5,667 nt of DNA from Bdellovibrionales bacterium (GTDB lineage: Bacteria > Bdellovibrionota > Bdellovibrionia > Bdellovibrionales > JAMPXM01), in assembly GCA_005793615.1 (NCBI GenBank), contig SXRI01000175.1, positions 1 through 5,667 of the forward strand, read 5' to 3'. Shown here piece by piece: positions 1 to 5,667 of the stretch. The notes under the pieces were generated by a model. That model saw only the letters and a program-made list of their open reading frames with translations, made no database searches and was not told the origin of the DNA. The translations under genes were made by a program, and so were the position numbers. Each line of letters opens with the position of its first letter. The first letter of the stretch is position 1.

Positions 1-1467
1 GAAATTCAGAACAGTTACATCAACCACTGTAGGCAAGCTGAGCGACTAGCCGCAGCTGAGTTCGATAGGGCCCGGGCTGATCTAGCTGGACAAGTATCGC
101 ATGATATTCGGTCTCCTCTTTCAGCACTCAACATGATACTTGCTTCACTTCAAGATCTCCCCGAAGACAGACGTTTAATTGTACGCAATGCCACTCAACG
201 GATTAACGATATTGCCAATAGTCTTCTGCAAAAGAGTCGCGCTACCCAAAATAGTGAAACAAACAAAAAGGCAATTTCAAGGGATGAGCCGATTATGCTC
301 GTAGCCCTCCTTGACGCCATCGTTAGCGAGAAACGCGTGCAATTTCGCGACACTATGAACATTGAAATTCAAGGTGAACTTCGTCTTGGCTATGGTCTAT
401 TCGCGAAAATAGACGCATCACTCTTCGCACGTACGATTTCGAATCTTGTTAATAATTCGATCGAAGCCTTCTCAAGTGGGGGCCGAATAGATATAGGCAT
501 TGGCGAGTTGGACGGATCGATTTCAGTCACCATCAAAGACAACGGCAAAGGCATTCCCGAAGAAGTACTTAAGCGAATCGGTGAGCAAGGAGTCTCCTTT
601 GGTAAAGTTGACTCGCAGAGCGGGTTCGGTCTTGGTGTTTATCACGCTCAAAGAACTATCGAGAGTGCGGGTGGCCACTTCACAGTGACTTCACAAGTAG
701 GCATTGGCACGGTAGTTACCATGAGACTTCCAAAAGCAACTACGCCTGATTGGTTTTTGGAAAAACTAGAGATTCAGCCGAACTCGTTTTTGGTTTCGGC
801 TGATGATGACCATACCATTCACCAAATTTGGGACGGACGTCTCTCATCGGTTGATGCTCGGTCTTCTGGAATTGAACATCTAACTTTTTCCTCACTAGAA
901 CAGTTTGAAAATTGGTTGCTAGAAAACAGTACTTCTGTGTCATCTTTTCTTGTAGATTACGAATTTCTCGGCCAAATAGGCACTGGCCTGGACGTAATTG
1001 AAAGAACTGGCATAAACAGGAAGGCAATTCTTGTGACATCGCGATACGATGAGCCATATGTGCGCGACCGCGCTGAATTGCTCGGAGTAAAGGTTCTCCC
1101 GAAAGCACTCGCTCCGTTCGTTCCTCTTTCTATTGGTAAATCACTTCTTAAATTTGACGCCGTTTTAATTGATGACGACGTGGAACTCATCCATACTATG
1201 TGGAAAATGGCGGCCCAAGAGCAAGGCAAACAAATCTTATGTTTTTCACGAGTTGAAGATTTCTACAAAAGAGCGGTCGAGCTCGACAAAAGTACACCAC
1301 TATACATAGATGTAAATTTGGGCGCGGGTATTCGCGGCGAAACAGTTGCCGCCGGAGCAGTCTCAATGGGTTTCACAAACGTCGTTCTCGCAACGGGATA
1401 TGAGAACGACTCTGTATCTATGCCGATCGGTGTACACCGAGTAATTGGCAAGGATCCCGTATTTTGA
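1..1467 (+). CDS. Hybrid sensor histidine kinase with two C-terminal receiver domains (5' end missing)
   Basis: The reading frame is open from base 1, so the N-terminal sensor part is outside the window; 488 residues are visible. Numbering from the first visible codon, a charged helix (about 10-30) leads into the H-box VSHDIRSPLSAL with phospho-accepting His34 (bases 100-102). The HATPase domain follows: N-box around Asn151/Asn152 (NLVNNSIEAF), G1 box DNGKGI (180-185), G2 box GFGLG (208-212), ending near residue 244. Two receiver-like domains follow. The first has an acid cluster at Asp268-270, candidate phospho-acceptor Asp319 (LVDYEF), Thr346 and Lys368. The second has Asp391-393, Asp437 (YIDVNLG), Thr465 and Lys484. 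By family knowledge the protein autophosphorylates on His and passes phosphate to Asp. The second receiver stops four residues after its conserved Lys, so it lacks the usual last helix. No DNA-binding or HPt domain is visible. The input signal and the output partner cannot be told from this window. Confidence 0.95.
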   Translation, partial: EIQNSYINHCRQAERLAAAEFDRARADLAGQVSHDIRSPLSALNMILASLQDLPEDRRLIVRNATQRINDIANSLLQKSRATQNSETNKKAISRDEPIMLVALLDAIVSEKRVQFRDTMNIEIQGELRLGYGLFAKIDASLFARTISNLVNNSIEAFSSGGRIDIGIGELDGSISVTIKDNGKGIPEEVLKRIGEQGVSFGKVDSQSGFGLGVYHAQRTIESAGGHFTVTSQVGIGTVVTMRLPKATTPDWFLEKLEIQPNSFLVSADDDHTIHQIWDGRLSSVDARSSGIEHLTFSSLEQFENWLLENSTSVSSFLVDYEFLGQIGTGLDVIERTGINRKAILVTSRYDEPYVRDRAELLGVKVLPKALAPFVPLSIGKSLLKFDAVLIDDDVELIHTMWKMAAQEQGKQILCFSRVEDFYKRAVELDKSTPLYIDVNLGAGIRGETVAAGAVSMGFTNVVLATGYENDSVSMPIGVHRVIGKDPVF

Positions 1468-1482
1468 ATATTTGAAAGCAGA

Positions 1483-1502
1483 CTCTTGTCACTCAACAAG
1501 AG
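1483..1502. terminator. Possible terminator hairpin between convergent genes
   Basis: CTCTTGT (1483-1489) and ACAAGAG (1496-1502) form a perfect 7-bp stem with a 6-base loop, in the 64-base gap between the stop of the kinase (1467) and the stop of manC (1532). On the plus strand a T-rich tract (1512-1524) follows, but about nine bases after the stem, which is farther than in a textbook intrinsic terminator. On the minus strand only a weak TCTGCTTTC follows. The location is right for ending both transcripts; the structure itself is modest. Confidence 0.45.
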
Positions 1503-1531
1503 CGCCACCGGTTTTCCTTTTTTTGCACCAC

Positions 1532-2977
1532 CTACACCCGCTTGTAATCATCCTCGTAGCGTTTGATGTCGCTTTCACCGAAGTAGCTGCCGAGCTGGAC
1601 TTCGACGAACATCAACGGTTCTTTGCCGGTATTGCGAATGCGATGTTTCGCCTGGAGCGGGATTAAAACATGTTTACCCGCCGCCACCGGGATGGTTTCA
1701 CCATCGAGAACAACTTCGCCGGAACCCTTAATGATAATCCAGTGCTCAGCGCGTTTCTCGTGCGACTGATACGATAACTGTTGCCCAGGATCGACCGTGA
1801 TCGTCTTTGACTTGAAATCATCGGCATCGGCCAAAACGCTGAACTTACCCCATGGCCGCACTTCGAACGAGTGCTGGGTCGCCGTCGGTACTGAGCGGCC
1901 CTTCAGTTGATCAACAACATCCTTCACCCGCTCGGTCTTCCCGCGCTTAGCAACCAACAACGCATCGTCAGTATCCACAACGATGAGATCTTCAACGCCG
2001 ACCAAAGCGTAGGTTTTCTTTTCAATCGGAAAAACAAAATTCATTTTGCCGTCGACTTCAATCGGCGACGTCGGCGTCGGCGTCGACGACGGCGGCACCA
2101 CTGGCGCACCCTTGCCAGCAGCCGCAACGCCAACCTTGACATCGCTGACGCCAGGCGTGCCGAGCACATCGGCGATCGCGTCCCACGAGCCAAGATCACT
2201 CCACCCAAACGCGCACGGAATCGTCGCGTGTCCCGAAAGGCGCTCCATCACCGCATAATCAAAGCTGATCGACTTCACTACGGAATAAACCTCAGTGAGA
2301 TTCGAAAGATCAGGTTTCAAAGACTTGAACGGCTCCCAAACCGCCGGCGCGTGCAGGCTCAAGAGCTCGATCATGTGCGAAACTTTAAAAATAAACATTC
2401 CGGCATTCCAATAAAACCCGCCACGAGCGATGAAATCCCGCGCGGTCGTCTCGTTAGGCTTTTCGCGAAAACCTATAGCCCGTAATGCAGGACCACTGCC
2501 ATTCAAAGCTCCAGCTGTTTCAATGTACCCATAACCAGTCGCCGGATACGATGGCTTCACCCCCAGAGTCACAACCGTACCTTGCGCTGCGATCTTTTCA
2601 CCAGCACGTACCGCTTCGTGAAAAGCCGAGTCTGGCTCAATCAGATGGTCTGCCGGAAAGATTCCGACCACCTCGGTCCCCAAACCGCGCATCTCGAGCA
2701 ACTTGCACAAGAGCGCGATCGCCGGCGCCGTGTTTCGCGCCATCGGCTCGAATAACGCCTGCGACGTCGGAACTCCCGCATCCTTGAGCGCCCGCTCAGT
2801 AAGCACCTTCAAATCACTAACGGTAACAACCCATGGCGAGCCCAGTGGCTGCAGTCGCTTCACGGTCTTAGTGAAGAGCGATTCATCGAGAAATTCACAA
2901 AACTGTTTTGGCATCGACTGCCGCGAAACTGGCCACAAGCGCGTGCCACTACCACCGGAAAGAATCACTGGTATCAT
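1532..2977 (-). CDS. manC: Bifunctional mannose-1-phosphate guanylyltransferase / mannose-6-phosphate isomerase
   Basis: This cytoplasmic enzyme makes GDP-mannose from mannose-1-phosphate and GTP. Its C-terminal cupin (type II phosphomannose isomerase) domain interconverts fructose-6-phosphate and mannose-6-phosphate. With the ATG at 2977 it has 481 residues, normal for the AlgA/ManC/XanB family. Visible motifs are the nucleotide-binding signature SGGSGTRLWP (7-16) with PKQF (23-26), FEPMARNTAPA (76-86), PADHLI (108-113), GYGYIE (148-153), EKPN (172-175), FYWNAGMF (188-195) and GWSDLGSW (258-265). The isomerase domain shows RPWG (374-377), the metal-site region SHEKRAEHW (405-413) and the family-typical tail EVQLGSYFGE (459-468). 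Residues about 275-305 are a Gly/Ala/Pro/Ser/Thr-rich stretch where relatives have a short loop. A GTG nine bases upstream (2986) is in frame, but it overlaps the Shine-Dalgarno GAGGGAG (2992-2986), which sits eight bases before the ATG, so ATG is preferred. It is the last gene of the operon, 13 bases after the glycosyltransferase stop. It could serve capsule, O-antigen or exopolysaccharide synthesis. Confidence 0.97.
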   Translation of the reverse strand: MIPVILSGGSGTRLWPVSRQSMPKQFCEFLDESLFTKTVKRLQPLGSPWVVTVSDLKVLTERALKDAGVPTSQALFEPMARNTAPAIALLCKLLEMRGLGTEVVGIFPADHLIEPDSAFHEAVRAGEKIAAQGTVVTLGVKPSYPATGYGYIETAGALNGSGPALRAIGFREKPNETTARDFIARGGFYWNAGMFIFKVSHMIELLSLHAPAVWEPFKSLKPDLSNLTEVYSVVKSISFDYAVMERLSGHATIPCAFGWSDLGSWDAIADVLGTPGVSDVKVGVAAAGKGAPVVPPSSTPTPTSPIEVDGKMNFVFPIEKKTYALVGVEDLIVVDTDDALLVAKRGKTERVKDVVDQLKGRSVPTATQHSFEVRPWGKFSVLADADDFKSKTITVDPGQQLSYQSHEKRAEHWIIIKGSGEVVLDGETIPVAAGKHVLIPLQAKHRIRNTGKEPLMFVEVQLGSYFGESDIKRYEDDYKRV

Positions 2978-2985
2978 CTCTGACA

Positions 2986-2992
2986 CTCCCTC
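2986..2992 (-). promoter_or_regulatory. Ribosome binding site of manC
   Basis: GAGGGAG on the minus strand lies eight bases before ATG 2977. It overlaps the TGA stop of the upstream glycosyltransferase (2993-2991), which suggests coupled translation. It decides the start, because the alternative GTG at 2986 shares its first base with this site and so would have no spacing. Confidence 0.75.
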
Positions 2993-3776
2993 AAAACCGA
3001 AGATACTTCAAAATCGCCTTAAAAAAATAGCAGACGAAAATCGCCGCCGACTTAGGAATCGAAAGCTTTTCGACATCACGATAGACGTGCCAACGCCGCA
3101 CGAGGTTGACATCTTTTCGGGCCGCACGCCCCGTCGGAACAATTCGATAGCGCGCCAGGTCCTCATTCACCCCAAGGGCAAGATGTCCTGCACGTACAAT
3201 GCTTAACCACAAAGCAAAGTCCTCATGCCGATTGGTGGTCATCTTGAGCAGACCGGTCTTCTCCTGATCCACCACTGGAGTTGGCGAGCCGATGCTATTA
3301 TCAATCAGTAAACTTAAATAGGTCATACGCGAAGGCGGCCGAAAAAGCTTACCGATTCGCGAGCCATCGACCGACATTCGCCGAAACTGTGTGTAGCAGA
3401 GCACGGCACCAGTCGACCTCATCATCGCCAGCTGTTTCTCGAGTTTCGACGGCAGCCAAAGGTCATCGGCATCAAGAAAAGCGATGAATTTGCCGCGCGC
3501 GATTTGAAAGCCATAATTACGCGCATCTTGCACGTTACGCCCACCAGGGACATCCGTCAGCTTGATCCGAGGATCATCCGCAGCCAACTTCAACACAATC
3601 TCGGCAGTGCGATCCTTGGTGCCCTTATCGATCAGCACCAGCATTTCCCAGTTCCGATAGGTCTGAGCCTGCGCGCTGCGGATGGTCTCTTCGATATACG
3701 GCTCGGCATTGAACACCGGAGTGATGATCGACACCAACACAGGATCCAAACCGCGCTGAGATCCGGCACTCTCCAC
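2991..3776 (-). CDS. Family 2 (GT-A fold) glycosyltransferase
   Basis: The 261-residue protein is a predicted inverting sugar transferase using a nucleotide-sugar donor, probably acting at the cytoplasmic face of the membrane on a lipid-linked glycan. The GT2 opening VSIITPVFNAEPYIEETI lies at residues 15-32. The first nucleotide-binding acid is Asp50 in LIDKGTKDRT, where most relatives read DDGSTD, so the second acid is Lys51 here. The DxD metal motif is LDADDLW (101-107), and the acceptor-side motif HEDFALWL is at 184-191, carrying the likely catalytic acid Glu185 or Asp186. The C-terminal end (about 240-261) is hydrophobic and basic with an aromatic run, suiting membrane association. No full transmembrane bundle is seen. 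The start at 3776 is a GTG three bases after the aminotransferase stop, with only a weak Shine-Dalgarno. In-frame GTG codons at residues 13 and 15 are alternatives, and the conserved domain begins at 15. Donor and acceptor sugars cannot be assigned. Confidence 0.93.
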   Translation of the reverse strand: MESAGSQRGLDPVLVSIITPVFNAEPYIEETIRSAQAQTYRNWEMLVLIDKGTKDRTAEIVLKLAADDPRIKLTDVPGGRNVQDARNYGFQIARGKFIAFLDADDLWLPSKLEKQLAMMRSTGAVLCYTQFRRMSVDGSRIGKLFRPPSRMTYLSLLIDNSIGSPTPVVDQEKTGLLKMTTNRHEDFALWLSIVRAGHLALGVNEDLARYRIVPTGRAARKDVNLVRRWHVYRDVEKLSIPKSAAIFVCYFFKAILKYLRF

Positions 3777-3779
3777 TGA

Positions 3780-4925
3780 CTACACCGATGCCTTAACGGC
3801 ATTGATCACGAAAGAAACCTGCTCGTCGCTCAAATCGGGGTACATCGGCAGACTGATGACCTCACGCGCGGCCTTATCAGCCTCGGGGCAAACGAAGCGA
3901 TCACGAATCGCCGCATAAACCGGCTGATGATGAAGCGGCGACGGATAATGTACCGAAGTCGGCACTCCGCGCTCTTTCATGCGAGCCGCAAAACCATCAC
4001 GATCCTGTACGCGCAAAGTATATTGCGCCCATACGCTGCCACGATCGCTCTTCACCTGTGGCACCCCCAGGCGAGCCGCGCCTAAGGGCAACAACGACTC
4101 CGCATAACGAGCAGCAATGTGATTGCGGCGACCAAGCTCCCACTCATAGCGCGAAAGCTTCTCGATCAAAATCGCACACTGCAAAGTATCCAGGCGGCCG
4201 TTGATGCCCATCGTGACGTGATGGTAGCGCGATGCCTGGCCATGCACGCGAATCTGCTCCATTTTTTTATGCAAAGCCTCGTCATTAGTGAACACCGCTC
4301 CGCCGTCACCGTAACAGCCAAGAGGCTTCGCCGGGAAAAAACTCGTCGCCGACACATGCGAGAGATTACAACTTTTCTTTCCTTTGTAAGGAGCTCCGAA
4401 ACTTTGCGCGGCATCTTCAATCACCGGGATGCCATGCTTTGCGCCGATCGCATTGATCTCGTCAAAATCCGCGGGCTGGCCATAAAGGGAAACGGGCATG
4501 ATCGCTTTGGTTTTCGAAGTGATCGCCTTTTCAATCAACGCCGGATTGATATTGAACGCCACAGGCTCGATATCAACAAATACAGGTTGCGCGCCAACGA
4601 GCGAAATCACCTCAGCCGTCGCGAAAAACGAAAACGGTGTGGTGATCACTTCATCGCCAGGACCAATACCGAGCGCCATCAACGCCATCACCAAAGCATC
4701 AGTTCCACTCGCGGCCGTCAGACAATATTTCGCGCCGATATAGGCCGTTAATGCCTTCTCACTCTCAACAACTTCTGGACCGAGGATAAATTGCCCGTGA
4801 TTCAAAACCGTTTGAATCCGCTCATTGATTTTTTTCTCGAGCGCTTTGTACTGCGGTTTGAGATCCAAAAACGGGACTGAGGTCACGGGTGAATTCGGGG
4901 TCACATTCGGTGTTGAGCTAGCCAT
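3780..4925 (-). CDS. DegT/DnrJ/EryC1/StrS sugar aminotransferase, WbpE-like
   Basis: This is a PLP-dependent aminotransferase (381 residues from ATG 4925) that places an amino group on a nucleotide-linked keto sugar. The sequence most resembles WbpE/WlbC, the enzyme that converts UDP-2-acetamido-2-deoxy-3-oxo-glucuronate to the 3-amino form, but that substrate is an inference. Visible features are PFLDLKPQY (18-26), SGTDAL (73-78) for phosphate binding, EDAAQSFGA (170-178) with the Asp that contacts the PLP ring nitrogen, and SFFPAKPLGCYGDGG (195-209) with PLP lysine Lys200. MGINGRLDTLQ (239-249) and HYPSPLHHQPVY (326-337) are also present. The frame opens to a TTG at 5000, but AGGAGG (4936-4931) sits five bases before ATG 4925, so the shorter form is chosen. 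Its first 16 residues are a Ser/Thr/Pro-rich tail with no family counterpart. It is the first gene of the operon, and its TAG stop is three bases from the next start. WbpA, WbpB and WbpD partners are absent from the window. Confidence 0.95.
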   Translation of the reverse strand: MASSTPNVTPNSPVTSVPFLDLKPQYKALEKKINERIQTVLNHGQFILGPEVVESEKALTAYIGAKYCLTAASGTDALVMALMALGIGPGDEVITTPFSFFATAEVISLVGAQPVFVDIEPVAFNINPALIEKAITSKTKAIMPVSLYGQPADFDEINAIGAKHGIPVIEDAAQSFGAPYKGKKSCNLSHVSATSFFPAKPLGCYGDGGAVFTNDEALHKKMEQIRVHGQASRYHHVTMGINGRLDTLQCAILIEKLSRYEWELGRRNHIAARYAESLLPLGAARLGVPQVKSDRGSVWAQYTLRVQDRDGFAARMKERGVPTSVHYPSPLHHQPVYAAIRDRFVCPEADKAAREVISLPMYPDLSDEQVSFVINAVKASV

Positions 4926-4930
4926 GCCAG

Positions 4931-4936
4931 CCTCCT
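4931..4936 (-). promoter_or_regulatory. Strong ribosome binding site of the aminotransferase gene
   Basis: AGGAGG on the minus strand lies five bases before ATG 4925. It is a full anti-16S match and fixes the start well inside the longer open frame that reaches 5000. The overlapping GGAGGCT (4935-4929) is the reverse complement of AGCCTCC in the leader (4994-4988). Confidence 0.85.
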
Positions 4937-4937
4937 C

Positions 4938-5173
4938 GCTTTTTCGATGCGTCGCTGCGGTGAGTTGATCCCTCATTTTTCCCAGGGGGAGGCTACCCAA
5001 GTCAATGCCTAATGCCTCGCAATTTCTGAACTCTCTTTTAAATCGAGAAATTCGGAGGCCTCAGCTTCGCTCGACCTCGCAACCCTTGACTCTCGCTCCG
5101 GCGACAGCAAAAAACCACGTTATTACATATAGTTAAAAAACATCGCGGATAAGTAGCCAAATTACAACGTAAA
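4938..5173. other. Divergent intergenic region with small repeats
   Basis: This non-coding stretch separates the minus-strand sugar operon from the plus-strand genes. It holds a tandem AATGCCT pair (5004-5010, 5011-5017), an inverted repeat AATTTCT/AGAAATT (5021-5027 and 5046-5052, loop 18), and an A+T-rich patch (about 5109-5140) containing TATAGT (5128-5133) that could be part of a plus-strand promoter but lacks a good -35. No RNA gene was recognised. If the 109-codon frame that follows is not real, the gene-free stretch runs to 5535. Confidence 0.5.
4975..5005 (-). promoter_or_regulatory. Weak candidate promoter for the sugar operon
   Basis: On the minus strand TTGACT (5005-5000) matches the -35 consensus at five of six bases. 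AAAAAT (4980-4975) matches the -10 at four of six, with a 19-base spacer, longer than ideal. This would start transcription roughly 40 bases before the ribosome binding site. It is the only sigma70-like pair I could find close upstream, and the evidence is thin. Confidence 0.25.
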
Positions 5174-5503
5174 ATGGCTCCAAACTCACAAAGGGGACTG
5201 AAGCCCTCTTCATCCCCGAACAACACTACTTGGAAAAAACTCCTACGCTCTTACTCCTCCTCATACTTACGCGAAGAGACTCAGGCCGAGGCACTCACTC
5301 GCTACATCGAGGGTCTCTCACGTTTCTCTCAAGTGGTTGCTTCACGCAGCAGTGATTTTTCCGATGTCGGTGTACTGAATGGAGCTCTTAGTAATTTTAC
5401 GGAAAAAAACATGAAGCAGTTATACTCTATCTGGGTGAAAGCAAACGTCACTTCGATGATAGTATCACCGCGTGGCCTTGGGCCGAAGGAATCGAAAATC
5501 TGA
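5174..5503 (+). CDS. Hypothetical protein, 109 residues, unrecognised
   Basis: I do not recognise this protein. The frame encodes 109 residues with a Ser-rich basic N-terminus (1-35), a middle that looks helical and amphipathic (about 35-60, around EETQAEALTRYIEGLSRF), a second likely helix near 68-92, and a basic tail. There is no signal peptide, membrane segment or metal-binding motif. In favour: the amino acid mix looks protein-like, codon use resembles the kinase gene, and the frame fills most of an otherwise empty region and ends 32 bases before the next gene. Against: there is no Shine-Dalgarno before ATG 5174 (preceded by AACGTAAA) and no known family. It could be a small cytoplasmic protein, a remnant of a longer gene, or a chance frame. 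The A+T-rich patch upstream could hold its promoter. Confidence 0.45.
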   Translation: MAPNSQRGLKPSSSPNNTTWKKLLRSYSSSYLREETQAEALTRYIEGLSRFSQVVASRSSDFSDVGVLNGALSNFTEKNMKQLYSIWVKANVTSMIVSPRGLGPKESKI

Positions 5504-5520
5504 CATCTTAAAATAAATTT

Positions 5521-5526
5521 AGGAGG
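5521..5526 (+). promoter_or_regulatory. Ribosome binding site of the cystathionine gamma-synthase-like gene
   Basis: AGGAGG lies nine bases before ATG 5536, just after an A+T-rich run (5508-5520). It is a full Shine-Dalgarno match and supports this start. Confidence 0.8.
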
Positions 5527-5535
5527 GCCCCGGTC

Positions 5536-5667
5536 ATGAAAGACAAAACCCTACTCGGCCACGAACTCAATCCCGAAACCCTGGCGCTCGGCCTCGGCTA
5601 CGAACCTTCGCTTTCCGAGGGCGCGATCAAGCCGCCGGTTTTTATGACTTCAACCTTCCAGTTTCCC
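5536..5667 (+). CDS. Cystathionine gamma-synthase / methionine gamma-lyase family enzyme (3' end missing)
   Basis: Only the first 44 residues are present; the frame is open at the window edge. The segment LSEGAIKPPVFMTSTFQFP (26-44) is the N-terminal signature of the Cys/Met-metabolism PLP enzyme family, in which the related IxPPI...STF pattern follows a short helix (here about 12-20, LNPETLALG). Members are cytoplasmic tetramers that make or break C-S bonds in cystathionine, O-acyl-homoserine or methionine. The active-site lysine lies far downstream and cannot be seen, so synthase, lyase and sulfhydrylase activities cannot be told apart. The start is well supported by AGGAGG nine bases upstream. 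It is unrelated in function to the sugar operon and may share a transcript with the small frame that ends 32 bases before it. Confidence 0.88.
   Translation, partial: MKDKTLLGHELNPETLALGLGYEPSLSEGAIKPPVFMTSTFQFP

Noticed and set aside
1907..2485. 192-codon plus-strand frame with a run of arginines
   Set aside because: It lies wholly antisense to manC, and the arginine run is just the GTCGGC-type repeat read in another frame. There is no Shine-Dalgarno or family match.
2703..3206. 167-codon plus-strand frame spanning the manC/glycosyltransferase junction
   Set aside because: It is opposite to two solid genes, with no recognisable domain and no ribosome site.
4119..4751. 210-codon plus-strand frame
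   Set aside because: It is antisense to the well-supported aminotransferase gene, and its Arg/His-rich composition is typical of a shadow frame.
5086..5133. TTGACT (5086-5091) with TATAGT (5128-5133) as a plus-strand promoter
   Set aside because: The spacing is 36 bases, about twice what sigma70 uses, and no better -35 lies at the right distance from TATAGT.
5038..5226. 62-codon minus-strand frame in the divergent region
   Set aside because: It is short, cysteine- and arginine-rich without a pattern, has no ribosome site and overlaps the A+T-rich patch likely to be regulatory.
5474..5484. GGCC-TTG-GGCC palindrome near the end of the 109-codon frame as a terminator
   Set aside because: It has a four-base stem with a three-base loop and no T-run after it, too weak to support a terminator.
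1..5667. CRISPR array, tRNA/rRNA, insertion sequence or phage attachment site
   Set aside because: I saw no regularly spaced repeats, no cloverleaf, no transposase or integrase motifs and no terminal inverted repeats with target duplications.

Overview
The window reads as ordinary bacterial chromosome: dense genes, good Shine-Dalgarno sites and no mobile element. Base composition is mixed. The surface-sugar genes are around 50% G+C or higher in lines I counted. The histidine kinase gene and the region around 5170-5500 are lower, about 40-45%. The protein families and gene style suggest a Gram-negative, envelope-polysaccharide-making proteobacterium-like organism. My best guess is Bdellovibrionota or a related 'deltaproteobacterial' group, but this is an impression of style, not proof.

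Layout. (1) Bases 1-1467, plus strand: the 3' part of a hybrid histidine kinase whose N-terminal sensor lies outside the window. The visible part has the H-box, the ATPase domain and two C-terminal receiver domains in tandem. (2) Bases 1468-1531: a short convergent gap with a small hairpin that may end transcription. (3) Bases 1532-4925, minus strand: a tight three-gene operon read right to left. It encodes a WbpE/DegT-type sugar aminotransferase, then a family 2 glycosyltransferase, then bifunctional ManC (mannose-1-phosphate guanylyltransferase/mannose-6-phosphate isomerase). (4) Bases 4926-5535: a divergent region with the long leader of the sugar operon and a possible 109-residue unrecognised protein on the plus strand. 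(5) Bases 5536-5667, plus strand: the first 44 codons of a cystathionine gamma-synthase/methionine gamma-lyase family enzyme, cut by the window edge.

How the genes work together. The minus-strand operon fits synthesis of a cell-surface glycan. The aminotransferase would make an amino sugar nucleotide (for WbpE, the 3-amino uronic acid precursor), ManC would supply GDP-mannose, and the glycosyltransferase would add a sugar to the growing chain. The remaining enzymes of either pathway are not in the window. The kinase converges on this operon and has no visible regulatory link to it. The right-hand gene belongs to sulfur amino acid metabolism and appears unrelated.

I found no clearly new system. 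The most useful second looks are the tandem-receiver kinase, a low-complexity insert in ManC, a possible Shine-Dalgarno-masking pairing in the sugar operon leader, and the orphan 109-residue reading frame.
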